64,000 nucleotides of DNA from Brevirhabdus pacifica (GTDB lineage Bacteria > Pseudomonadota > Alphaproteobacteria > Rhodobacterales > Rhodobacteraceae). The stretch lies in the NCBI RefSeq assembly GCF_002797755.1, contig NZ_PGFI01000011.1:1798001-1862000 (forward strand). Direction: 5' to 3'. Below, one piece after another: positions 9,601-15,516 of this stretch. The notes beneath the pieces are model-generated. The model made no database searches, was not told the DNA's origin, and was given only the letters and a program-made list of their open reading frames with translations. The number at the start of each line of letters is the position of its first letter. Positions within the stretch are counted from its first letter, which is position 1. The translations under genes were made by a program, and so were the position numbers.

Positions 9601-10397
9601 CCATCTTCAACATCCGCAACGACAATAAGGTGGTTTGCGCTCGTAGGAATTCTGGCATCGCGAGATGCGGCAACAACTGTCGTATCAAGAAGATCGAGGG
9701 CATCGGCCTCGATCATTGTCGCAACGACAAATGCAACGGCCTCCCCTCTATCGTCAGCTTGAACCGGGACTATTTGCTCTCGGTCGCGCAGCTTCTGCAA
9801 CAACACGCTCTGTTCGTTGTGCCGCCTAGAAGAAACAAGCTTGATGGACAATGGCGGCACCGAAGCTGTCGCCCAGCTATTCCACCATTCGTGAGGTGTC
9901 TTCAGCCCAGGCCAGGCGACACCCAGCTTTTCACCCAACCAGCGGGCCGTGGCAGGCGCTTCTTCCAGCCAAGTTTCAAGGTCTATGGCGTCGAATGCCT
10001 CAACGGTCGCCCAAGCGCCTTCACCACGTCGCTCTTCAAGCCAGTCTTCTTTTCCGTTCCACCTCCTCGGCGTCACGAAGACGAATGCACTATTCTCGCG
10101 CTGGTCTTGCGGCGTTTCTTCAGTTCTCTTTCGATAATCACCGTCGGCTTTACTTCGAGGGTCTACATTGCAACCCATTTCCCATACGCTTCGGCCTTCC
10201 GGCACCCAGACTGTTCCGGCTTCACATTCCACTTGACCGTCAAGCCCAGGCAAATCGACCGCCTCGTTTCCGGGAAAGCGCATTGAGACAAGGGATTCCG
10301 TGGTCTCCCTAATCAGTCGACGAACAAGTATCGGTAGGTGGTTACGACATTCGTGGCGGTCGGCCCATTGGCGTATTGCAGTTTCATCAACCGGCAT
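6606..10397 (-). CDS. Large protein with nuclease-like N-terminus and STAND-like helical body; candidate defence effector
   Basis: 1,263 residues. The N-terminus (about 40-150) has the look of a restriction-endonuclase-type fold: GLDG (Asp53), VECE (Glu57, Glu59), VWE (Glu73), Lys83 and DYRKR, then FVFVTPRRW (105-113) and LETWLEEAP. Residues about 170-420 resemble the middle part of STAND-type proteins (IVPVQADDRGEAVAF, then GHSVPVLRRQL), but I see no Walker A lysine motif anywhere. The rest is helical with many Leu/Ala/Glu and looks repeat-like. GAGGT precedes the ATG. Base composition is visibly less GC-rich than neighbouring element genes, suggesting separate transfer. The context is ICE cargo beside a toxin-antitoxin pair. 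No named family is recognised, so the defence role is inference. Confidence 0.6.
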   Translation of the reverse strand: MPVDETAIRQWADRHECRNHLPILVRRLIRETTESLVSMRFPGNEAVDLPGLDGQVECEAGTVWVPEGRSVWEMGCNVDPRSKADGDYRKRTEETPQDQRENSAFVFVTPRRWNGKEDWLEERRGEGAWATVEAFDAIDLETWLEEAPATARWLGEKLGVAWPGLKTPHEWWNSWATASVPPLSIKLVSSRRHNEQSVLLQKLRDREQIVPVQADDRGEAVAFVVATMIEADALDLLDTTVVAASRDARIPTSANHLIVVADVEDGEELDFGDRRNLTIVRAYPKGRLDVREALLLSHVPSDTFRAELESMGLSRDDADNLSIKVGHSVPVLRRQLSGDPEVRRPSWVRDRAAAKRVLPFALAGSWVERENMDDSTILQLLGDFLDGEVEPVRDELLALNDAPIARYGHVNVVVSQIDALFAVGPYIDRDDLDRFFQLLPELLGDRDPALDLPQDQWYMANVLGHARSFSGALLSGLGDALCILSVHGAEICGDRLGVDLSYRAAQVVRSLMQGADQERWLSIRGHLRTLAEASPSAFLDCLEAELREPEPAIRAIMGTTEGLVSGECLRTNLLWALELLAWHPVHFSRVAEIVFGLRRLEVEDNWSNSPKSTARSLFRAWLPATALSAAERMAALRRLSGQFRHAVMDVCISLLPGGGPSFASRTARPQWRALDAEVPSPTNADVRAAAVEASRLLLDLAPFEKLELEQLLEVATRIHSDDLSRLVIEVESWSATATDEDKADLRHNLRRRDVLRAYQEGEEDEQLAAALRRMGEALSPQSPTARHRWLFENSHVEWRALVEDEGNGRLSWQERNALVEERRRNAIDEIREQLGDQAVLPFALSVKQPELVAQVLVPQDAAVETATHWVSAALRTEANDQSNAFLRQLLWSAGWIDLAAVVAGLEAQGILNSEVERLRFAEHLPGRSIGWQVAESLGEDVASAFWNSASIHIWDDTPSDEVEYAVTKLLEYQRPRSAFSAVSLWRNKLPANRWLDILQAVARGEEVEGPFPSSYNLDEVFQLLDEDEAISDDQIANLELPFVKLLCSYGHRDHERTLALHRQLSRDPNLFVELLCWQYHRRDGADEPEREKLSAERRKFLAELAYHSLEGWKRVPGCDENGVVSPDEFTTWADSALRLAAEADRKEVAEIHFGALLARMARRRPWDDWLPDVILDFLDRSEHAGLRERFGMGVRNARGVTTRSPYDGGEQERRLAERYRDLAARYGNSHPRLSESLISIAEGYEWDARREDEQAAVGERWHP

Positions 10398-10556
10398 AGT
10401 GACCTCATTGGGCTTAGGACTCTGTTCAACCCAGAGTAAGCGTTTGAGTTGATTTGGTTCAATGCGTCCGGTGAGAGTAAAGTCTGCTTTGTGGGGGTGC
10501 GAATGAAAATCTCGCGCTTGCAGCTAATGACCGCTCTCCGCCCCTGCCCGAAGAGA
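10398..10556. other. Intergenic region between the large protein gene and parD
   Basis: Divergent promoter region for the large protein gene (leftward) and the toxin-antitoxin operon (rightward). No small gene is apparent. Confidence 0.4.
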
Positions 10557-10596
10557 TTGCGAATCTTCAAGCCTCCGCCTATATGACTAAGTCATA
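10557..10596 (+). promoter_or_regulatory. parDE promoter with overlapping palindromic operator
   Basis: A perfect inverted repeat TATGACT-A-AGTCATA lies at 10582-10596. It overlaps a candidate -10 TATATG (10580-10585), spaced 17 bases from -35 TTGCGA (10557-10562). The antitoxin start is 15 bases downstream. This is the usual arrangement for autorepression by a ParD-type ribbon-helix-helix dimer. Confidence 0.6.
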
Positions 10597-10610
10597 CCGT
10601 GGAGTCCAGC

Positions 10611-10880
10611 ATGACCGTCAAGACAACCCTCAGCTTCACCGACCGCCACCATCGGTTCCTGACCGACAAGGTGGGCCAAGGCGTCTTCGCCTCGCAAAGC
10701 GCGGCTGTGGCGGCGGCGCTGGAGCAGATGATGCGTGACGAAGAAGAGCGCGAGCTGGCCCTTGGCGCTATGGCCGAGGAGATCCGGGCGCGGCTCGACA
10801 CGCCGCGCGCCGATTATGTCGCGGCCGAGGACGCCTTTGCCGCCGCGCGGGCCCGGCTGCAGGCTGCGCGCGGGGCGTGA
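10611..10880 (+). CDS. parD: Type II antitoxin, ParD/CopG family
   Basis: An 89-residue protein whose N-terminus (VKTTLSFTDRHHRFLTDKV) fits the ribbon-helix-helix DNA-binding fold. An acidic/alanine-rich helical tail follows, typical of the toxin-binding part of ParD. The ATG at 10611 follows GGAG at 10601-10604; an upstream in-frame GTG at 10599 is less likely. The stop overlaps the toxin GTG start by 3 bases, so the two are translationally coupled. It neutralises the adjacent toxin and probably represses the promoter through the palindrome at 10582-10596. Confidence 0.82.
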   Translation: MTVKTTLSFTDRHHRFLTDKVGQGVFASQSAAVAAALEQMMRDEEERELALGAMAEEIRARLDTPRADYVAAEDAFAAARARLQAARGA

Positions 10881-11194
10881 GCTATCACATCCGGTTCCAT
10901 CCTGCGGTCGCGGATGATCTGGACGCGATCACGCGCTGGCTGATCGACTATGCCGGCCCGCAATCCGCCGCGCGCCGACTGGACGAGATCGAGGCCACCA
11001 TCGCCAGCCTCGCGGACCTGCCACACAAGGGCAGCCGCCGGGACGAGATCGCCCCCGGCCTGCGCGCCATTCCAGCAGGCCGCAAGGCCGTTATCGCCTT
11101 CACCGTCGACGATGATGCCCGCGAGGTGCATATCCACGCCGTGACCTATGCCGGGGCCGACTGGATCACGCGCAGCAAGTCGCGTGGGCGCTAG
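10877..11194 (+). CDS. parE: Type II toxin, RelE/ParE family
   Basis: A 105-residue protein starting at a GTG that overlaps the antitoxin stop. It has the RelE/ParE pattern: YHIRFHPAVADDLDAITRWL, then LPHKGSRRDEIAPGLRAIPAGRKAVIAFTV and a final VHIHAVTYAG strand. ParE members poison DNA gyrase and RelE members cut mRNA; the sequence alone does not separate them here, although the helical N-terminus and pairing with ParD favour ParE. As ICE cargo it would stabilise the element. It overlaps nothing downstream; the next ATG is 4 bases after the stop. Confidence 0.82.
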   Translation: MSYHIRFHPAVADDLDAITRWLIDYAGPQSAARRLDEIEATIASLADLPHKGSRRDEIAPGLRAIPAGRKAVIAFTVDDDAREVHIHAVTYAGADWITRSKSRGR

Positions 11195-11198
11195 CAGG

Positions 11199-12434
11199 AT
11201 GGCACGCAAACCTGTCCACAAATGGGCTTTCAAACCCGGCATACGCGCAAGCGCGTTCGGATGGCGCGGCTCCGCCAAGGCAATCGAGCGGTTGAAATCG
11301 GCCAGCGCGGAAATCCGGGCCGTCAATCGCGCGGATCCTGTCACGGCGGCGGACGGCGTGGTCGCATTGGCCGCGCGGATCTGGCCCGCGTTTGAGCATA
11401 TCGATACGTCGTCGGGCGCACTTGGCAACGCCGTGCGCCGCACACTTGACGACCTTGTGCCGATCCTGATCGCCGCACCTGCCGATGAAAAGACCCGCGC
11501 AAAATGGCTGGAACAGCTGCGCACGGCAATCGAAGACGATGGCGTCGACTACCTCGCCCCAATCTCGGAGCGGTTTGGCGAGATCGCCGTGTATCCCGCG
11601 CTCATGACCTTTCATGCCGACAGGGATCTCGCCCTGATCCATCGGGCATGGTCGGATTGGGAGCGGTATTCTCATGTCGGCACCGCGACGCTCACGCTGT
11701 CCTGCCTGCTCGAGGCCGGACGGTATGACGAACTGCTAGCGCTCCTCGCGGTCAAGAAGACCCGGCTGTGGTTCGATGACAAGTTCGGGGCAGAAGCCTT
11801 GCTTCGACAGGGCCGCGAGGATGACGCGCTCGCCTATGCCGAGGCGCTGCTGCAGGCGGACCGCCAGACATGGGGCCATCACGACATCTGCCGCTTTTGC
11901 GAGGCGATCCTTATGCGCCAGGGCAAGGCGGACGAGGCCTATCGCCGTTTCGGTCTGCCCGCTGCCAACGGGAACACATGGTTGGCGATGTGGCGCGATC
12001 TGGTCAAACGCTACCCTGACCGGGATGCCCGTGCATTACTGGAAGACCTCATCACGCTCCACGGTCGCAAGGGCAAATGGTTCGCCGCGGCCAAGACCGC
12101 GACGTATTTCGACATCGCCCTCGACTGCGCGGCCGATCACGAGGCGGCCCCGGCGACGCTCATCCGGGCCGCCCGCGACTTCGCCATCAAGGAACCGGCC
12201 TTCTCCGCCGAAGTCGCTCTGCATGCCATCAGGCATCTTCTGGCGGGCCGTGGCTATGAACCCAGCCCGTTCGACATCGACGAAGCGGTCGATCACCTGA
12301 TGACCGCCAGCACACGCATCGACCGGCGGGGCTGGGCCATCGCGGCGCTTCAGCGACTGATGGAGACCACGCCCGGCGATGATCTGATGCAGCGCCGCCT
12401 TGGCCAGAAGATGACCGAACTCAGTGCTGAATAG
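11199..12434 (+). CDS. Helical-repeat protein of unknown function
   Basis: A 411-residue protein starting 4 bases after the toxin stop, so probably co-transcribed with parDE. It is rich in Ala, Leu and Trp with TPR-like helix pairs (for example GREDDALAYAEALLQ and QGKADEAYRRFGLP, about residues 205-255). No catalytic motif, signal peptide or membrane segment is visible. It may relate to the DUF6880-type alpha-helical proteins, but I am not sure. The tight spacing suggests a third gene of the toxin-antitoxin operon. The start follows a weak AGG in GCAGG. Confidence 0.55.
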   Translation: MARKPVHKWAFKPGIRASAFGWRGSAKAIERLKSASAEIRAVNRADPVTAADGVVALAARIWPAFEHIDTSSGALGNAVRRTLDDLVPILIAAPADEKTRAKWLEQLRTAIEDDGVDYLAPISERFGEIAVYPALMTFHADRDLALIHRAWSDWERYSHVGTATLTLSCLLEAGRYDELLALLAVKKTRLWFDDKFGAEALLRQGREDDALAYAEALLQADRQTWGHHDICRFCEAILMRQGKADEAYRRFGLPAANGNTWLAMWRDLVKRYPDRDARALLEDLITLHGRKGKWFAAAKTATYFDIALDCAADHEAAPATLIRAARDFAIKEPAFSAEVALHAIRHLLAGRGYEPSPFDIDEAVDHLMTASTRIDRRGWAIAALQRLMETTPGDDLMQRRLGQKMTELSAE

Positions 12435-12542
12435 CGGATTGATCGCTATAGAAGACCATCCTGCCCGGCGCACTGGGTTCGACCAATGCCCTGCCCTGAG
12501 CTTGCACGTTTCGCCCCGAAAGCTGACTGCCCGGGCGAAGGA

Positions 12543-12782
12543 TCACGGTTTTCGGGAACGCACATCGCCTTCGGCGCGTTCTTCGATCAGCTTCGCTGGG
12601 GCCACATCCAGATGCGCTGCGACCCGCTGCAGGGTTTGCAGGGTGACGTTCTGCTGGCCGCGCTCCATGGCGCTGACATGGGCACGGTCGACTTCCATCG
12701 CCGCCGCCAAAGCGGCCTGCGTAAGCCCGCAGGCTTGGCGGTAGTGCTTGAGATTCCTTGCAAAAACAACGCGGATGTCCAT
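12543..12782 (-). CDS. qseC: XRE-family HTH repressor, QseC-like
   Basis: A 79-residue protein that is almost entirely a Cro/CI-type helix-turn-helix. RQACGLTQAALAAAMEVDRAHVSAMERGQQNVTLQTLQRVAAHL covers about residues 15-58 in overlapping parts, including the classical Q-xxx-A...S..E pattern. It is transcribed divergently from a DUF2285-only gene and lies just upstream of the frameshifted activator gene. That is the arrangement of qseC and qseM in ICEMlSymR7A, where QseC controls the antiactivator. The symbol is given by synteny and domain type, not by alignment. The palindrome at 12820-12831 over its promoter suggests autoregulation. Confidence 0.7.
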   Translation of the reverse strand: MDIRVVFARNLKHYRQACGLTQAALAAAMEVDRAHVSAMERGQQNVTLQTLQRVAAHLDVAPAKLIEERAEGDVRSRKP

Positions 12783-12819
12783 CCGCGAGTAAAGAACCTA
12801 TCGCGTATTTTGGTGCGAC

Positions 12820-12831
12820 GTATTATAATAC
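12820..12831. promoter_or_regulatory. Palindromic operator over the qseC-like promoter
   Basis: Perfect 12-base palindrome GTATTATAATAC. Read on the minus strand it contains a consensus -10 TATAAT placed about 40 bases upstream of the qseC-like start. An HTH repressor bound here would shut its own promoter. Confidence 0.55.
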
Positions 12832-12865
12832 TCATCTGCAGTTTGACTGACCGCAATCCGACCTT

Positions 12866-12885
12866 GCACATGCAATCTGATGTGC
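12866..12885. promoter_or_regulatory. Inverted repeat in the qseM-like promoter
   Basis: GCACAT-N8-ATGTGC, a perfect 6-base dyad lying 37-57 bases upstream of the DUF2285 gene start. It sits between a candidate -35 TTGCAC (12864-12869) and a weak -10 near 12886-12892. It is a good candidate for the second operator of the divergent pair. Its half-sites resemble, but do not equal, LuxR/TraR-type boxes. Confidence 0.5.
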
Positions 12886-12922
12886 TGTTATGAGCCTTAA
12901 CGCCCGACGGCGAGGGGGAATC

Positions 12923-13195
12923 ATGTCTGCCACCGGCACCACGCCGATCGCTGATATCGCACCACAAAGCGATGAGCTGACCGATTACGACCACGCGCAT
13001 ATGACGCTGTACTTGCGCCTGTTTGATGCCGCTGAAAGCGGTGCCAGCCTGCATGAAGTCAGTGAGATTCTTTTCGGTATAGATGCCGCCGAAGAACCAG
13101 AGCGTGCCAAAAAGATGTACGACAGCCACCTCGCCCGCGCTCGTTGGATGACGGAGCACGGCTATCGCAAGCTGCTTGAGGGCGGTAACGGCTGA
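12923..13195 (+). CDS. qseM: DUF2285-only small protein, QseM-like antiactivator
   Basis: A 90-residue protein consisting of one DUF2285 domain (about residues 22-87): HMTLYLRLFDAAESGASLHEVSEILFGI, then AKKMYDSHLARARWM and HGYRKLL. In ICEMlSymR7A the small DUF2285 protein QseM blocks transfer by binding both TraR and FseA. The same size, the divergent XRE gene and the downstream FseA-like gene support a QseM role here. The start at 12923 follows GAGGGGG; an upstream ATG at 12890 in the same frame lacks a ribosome binding site. No TraR/TraI quorum-sensing genes lie in the window, so its other partner is unknown. Confidence 0.7.
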   Translation: MSATGTTPIADIAPQSDELTDYDHAHMTLYLRLFDAAESGASLHEVSEILFGIDAAEEPERAKKMYDSHLARARWMTEHGYRKLLEGGNG

Positions 13196-13235
13196 ACTTC
13201 GCCTTATCCGTAAGACATCGGCGAACACCCGCGCA

Positions 13236-13252
13236 GGTTGCGCAGGGCAACC
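13236..13252. promoter_or_regulatory. Dyad upstream of the FseA-like gene
   Basis: GGTTGC-GCAGG-GCAACC, a perfect 6-base inverted repeat. It is centred about 44 bases upstream of the candidate -10 TATACT (13285-13290), which has no matching -35. That geometry suits an activator site. A small terminator hairpin for the preceding gene is the alternative, but no T-run follows. Confidence 0.35.
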
Positions 13253-13326
13253 GTTCCTGCCGTCGTTTTGACGCGTCACCAAGCTATACTCATTGTCCAT
13301 CGAAACAGCTGACGCGGAGCTTCGCC

Positions 13327-14071
13327 ATGACCAAAGATTGGCAAGACGAAGCGGCTTACAAGCATTTCGACAGTCTCGACCTGTCCGGGCTGGCCTGGGA
13401 ATGCTTGCGCCGCAATTCCGACTATCGCGCCAATTACCCGCGAATGCGGGATGGATTGAAATCACCGGCTGCATGGGGGTTACGATTTCCCGGTTGATCC
13501 GGACATCGACGCACCCAAAGCACCCGTGTTCTGGAAGCCATCAATCGCCCCGGCAGCGGTCGGGTATGCTGTGCCGGTCCCCGGCGGCGACACCGCCGCG
13601 CCGCATATCGATGCAGATGATCTGACCGTCATCGGAACGCAGGACGGCTTGATGTATGTGCGCCTCGCAACGGGCGCGTTGCTCGTGCTGGATGCCAAGA
13701 ACCTGCACCGGCCCCTCGGCATCCTGGTGCCGCTGGACGAGCATTGGACAGCGCGGATCAATTCGCTCGAGACGATCCGCGCGCAACTGCTTCATCACAA
13801 ACGATCCCCTCCGCCCCTTACGTCGCAGCAGCGACGGCGCATCCAGCTTGCATTGCGCACGCTCGACGCGCGCCGGGATCGTGCCAGCTACCAGACGATC
13901 GCGGGGCATTTGTTCGGCGCAGAGGCTGTGTCGCGCGAGCATTGGAAGACCAGCTCCCTCAAGGCCCAGATCACCCGACTGTCGGCCCATGGAACGCATC
14001 TGACCACCAAAGGCTATCGCTTTCTCCTTCTCGGCAAAGGACCAACGGGGCGCTCCAAGCCGCGCAAGTGA
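13327..14071 (+). CDS. fseA: FseA-like activator (DUF6499 + DUF2285) read through a +1 frameshift
   Basis: Two frames make one protein. Frame 1 (13327-13497, 56 residues) is a DUF6499 domain: WQDEAAYKHFDSLDLSGLAWECLRRN and AAWGLRFP. Frame 2 continues as VDPDIDAPKAPVFWKPSIAP and runs to 14071, ending in a DUF2285 domain (about last 75 residues: RIQLALRTLDARRDRASYQTIAGHLFG...WKTSSLKAQITRL). A +1 shift gives about 247 residues with an unbroken family pattern. In ICEMlSymR7A, msi172 and msi171 are joined by a programmed +1 ribosomal frameshift to make FseA, the activator of rdfS. Placement between a qseM-like and an rdfS-like gene supports the same here. GGAG precedes the ATG by 7 bases. Sequencing error or decay is the alternative. 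Confidence 0.72.
13489..13497 (+). other. Candidate +1 ribosomal frameshift site CCC-GGT-TGA
   Basis: The DUF6499 frame ends ...TTT CCC GGT TGA. If the Pro codon at 13489-13491 slips one base to CCG, translation continues GTT GAT CCG and restores the expected FPVDPD sequence of the fused activator. The shift direction (+1) is the one reported for FseA of ICEMlSymR7A. Confidence 0.55.
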
Positions 14072-14247
14072 TCACCGCGCAATCCCCGAAATTCGAAGTC
14101 TCATCACTCCCTGATCCTGTCGGCCTTTGGGGGTGACGTTTTCACGCCGCGATCTTCGTCATCCCTCCCTTGGGTTCTTCTCCGTTTTGATGACCTCCGA
14201 CAGCCCGCGACGCGCCGTCGCGCGGCCTAGCCACCGGAGATGCTAAA
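14072..14247 (+). promoter_or_regulatory. Region upstream of rdfS-like gene, presumed activator-controlled promoter
   Basis: 176 bases without a gene. A small dyad GTGA-CGTTT-TCAC is at 14133-14145, and a wider one GTCATC/GATGAC spans about 14159-14193. By analogy with ICEMlSymR7A this should hold the FseA-dependent rdfS promoter; no strong sigma-70 promoter is evident, which fits activator dependence. Confidence 0.35.
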
Positions 14248-14529
14248 ATGCCCGACCCAAATGAAGGACTCCCGCCCCGCTACCTCAGGACCCCGGAAGC
14301 CGCCCGATTTCTCGGCCTGTCTGGCCGCACGCTGGAAAAGCACCGGACCTACGGGACCGGCCCGCGCTATTCGAAAATCGGCGGACGTGTCGTCTACGCG
14401 GTCGACGATCTGCAAGCCTGGGTCACGAGGGGCGAGAAGACCTCCACCTCGGACGAGACCGAGGACCGCGTCCTGCCTGCCAAACGCCATGCAGCCGTTT
14501 CGCCGGCCTATCTGCGTCGGGGGCGCTGA
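14248..14529 (+). CDS. rdfS: Excisionase / recombination directionality factor, RdfS-like
   Basis: A 93-residue protein with a MerR/excisionase-like winged helix: RYLRTPEAARFLGLSGRTLEKHRTYGTGPRYSKIGGRVVYAVDDLQAWV (about residues 11-59, quoted in overlapping part). In ICEMlSymR7A, RdfS drives excision and also activates transfer genes, and it is made only when FseA is present. Here it lies right after the FseA-like gene and just before the traF-relaxase operon, the matching position. The start at 14248 has GGAG 10-14 bases upstream. The symbol rests on synteny and fold. Confidence 0.75.
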   Translation: MPDPNEGLPPRYLRTPEAARFLGLSGRTLEKHRTYGTGPRYSKIGGRVVYAVDDLQAWVTRGEKTSTSDETEDRVLPAKRHAAVSPAYLRRGR

Positions 14530-14533
14530 GCCG

Positions 14534-14992
14534 ATGCAGACACGCGTCCACCTCACCTGGATCGAAGGGCGCATCGAGCGCTGGATCCGTTTCGGTCGGA
14601 TTGCCGAGGAAACCATCCTGACGCGCACGGAAAAGCGCGTGGCCTTCGCCCCCGGCGCGATCTTCGCGCTCGTCCGCTGGTCGTCGAACGACCACGGCAC
14701 TGTTGAAAGCCGGATCGACATTCTGCGCGCCGTCGATGCAGGCGAGCCCTGCTCGACAGTGCCCTGTGTGACACCAGGCGGAGAGCTTTTGCTGCGCCTC
14801 TCCGGTTGGCCCAAGGTCGAGGCGGCGCTTCGGTCCGTCGACATCGTGGAAAGCTATGGCATCACACCGGAAGATGTCTGCCCCGATCATTGGCGGCACG
14901 TCCACAACCGCCTGACCGCGGCAATGGAGCCCCGTCCCTACACCCCTGCCCGGCATGTGGCTTGGCTCAAGCGTCGCATGGTGACGACATGA
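14534..14992 (+). CDS. DUF2840 family protein
   Basis: A 152-residue protein with the DUF2840 layout: an N-terminal THVHLTWIEGRIERW-like strand region (here MQTRVHLTWIEGRIERWIRFG), an internal FALVRWSSNDHGT segment, and C-terminal VESYGITPEDVCPDHWRHVHNRL. The family occurs between the excisionase gene and traF in alphaproteobacterial conjugative elements, with no known function. It starts 4 bases after the excisionase stop and overlaps traF by an ATGA, so it belongs to the transfer operon. Confidence 0.8.
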   Translation: MQTRVHLTWIEGRIERWIRFGRIAEETILTRTEKRVAFAPGAIFALVRWSSNDHGTVESRIDILRAVDAGEPCSTVPCVTPGGELLLRLSGWPKVEAALRSVDIVESYGITPEDVCPDHWRHVHNRLTAAMEPRPYTPARHVAWLKRRMVTT

Positions 14993-15516
14993 GCGCGTCG
15001 GCCCCTCCCCTCCTCGCGGCCGGTTTGTCCCTTGGTCTGCTCGCAGCTGCACAGATCGACCGCGCACCGCGCCTGATCTGGAATGCCTCGGCAAGCGTGC
15101 CGATCGGCCTCTACGTCCTTCGAGCGTCACAAGCGCCATCGTCGGGCGAAATCGTTGCCGTGCGCCTGCCGGAAGACCGGTCATCCTGGGTGGTTGAACG
15201 CGGCTATGTCGGTGCGGATACCTTGCTGTTGAAACGCGTCGCGGCCGTCTCCGGCATGACGGTCTGTCGGAACAATCTCGAGATCACCATCGACGGCAGC
15301 GTAGTTGCCGAGGCTGCATCGGCTGACCAACAGGGGCGCCCGCTTCCTCGTTGGACGGGATGTGTCACGCTCGACTCGGACGAGGTTTTCTTGCTCCTCG
15401 CCGGTGTCGCCCACAGCCTCGATGGACGGTATTTCGGCCCGTTGTCAGCGGACACGATCCTCGGGCGTGCAATCCCTCTTTGGACATATGGAGGGGCGGA
15501 AGATGCGTCGTCTTGA
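14989..15516 (+). CDS. traF: S26-family conjugal transfer peptidase TraF
   Basis: A 175-residue membrane-anchored serine peptidase. An N-terminal hydrophobic segment (about 7-22) is followed by the nucleophile Ser36 in SVPIGLY and the general base Lys82 in LLLKRVAA, the Ser/Lys dyad of the TraF/signal peptidase I family. In RP4-type systems TraF matures the TrbC pilin, whose gene lies at 32324 here. It overlaps the DUF2840 gene by ATGA and the lytic transglycosylase gene by about 14 bases. Confidence 0.9.
   Translation: MSASAPPLLAAGLSLGLLAAAQIDRAPRLIWNASASVPIGLYVLRASQAPSSGEIVAVRLPEDRSSWVVERGYVGADTLLLKRVAAVSGMTVCRNNLEITIDGSVVAEAASADQQGRPLPRWTGCVTLDSDEVFLLLAGVAHSLDGRYFGPLSADTILGRAIPLWTYGGAEDASS

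Noticed and set aside
6606-10397. Assigning the large protein to the Avs (AVAST) family
   Set aside because: Avs proteins need a Walker A STAND ATPase; none is visible here, so the name is not supported.
12866-12885. Calling GCACAT-N8-ATGTGC a TraR tra box
   Set aside because: The arms are in the opposite order to the classical ATGTGC...GCACAT box and no TraR gene is in the window, so only a generic operator is claimed.
13327-13497. Reading the DUF6499 fragment as a simple pseudogene
   Set aside because: The other frame continues the family sequence exactly after a +1 shift, and a known homologue uses programmed frameshifting. Decay or a sequencing error remains possible but is less economical.
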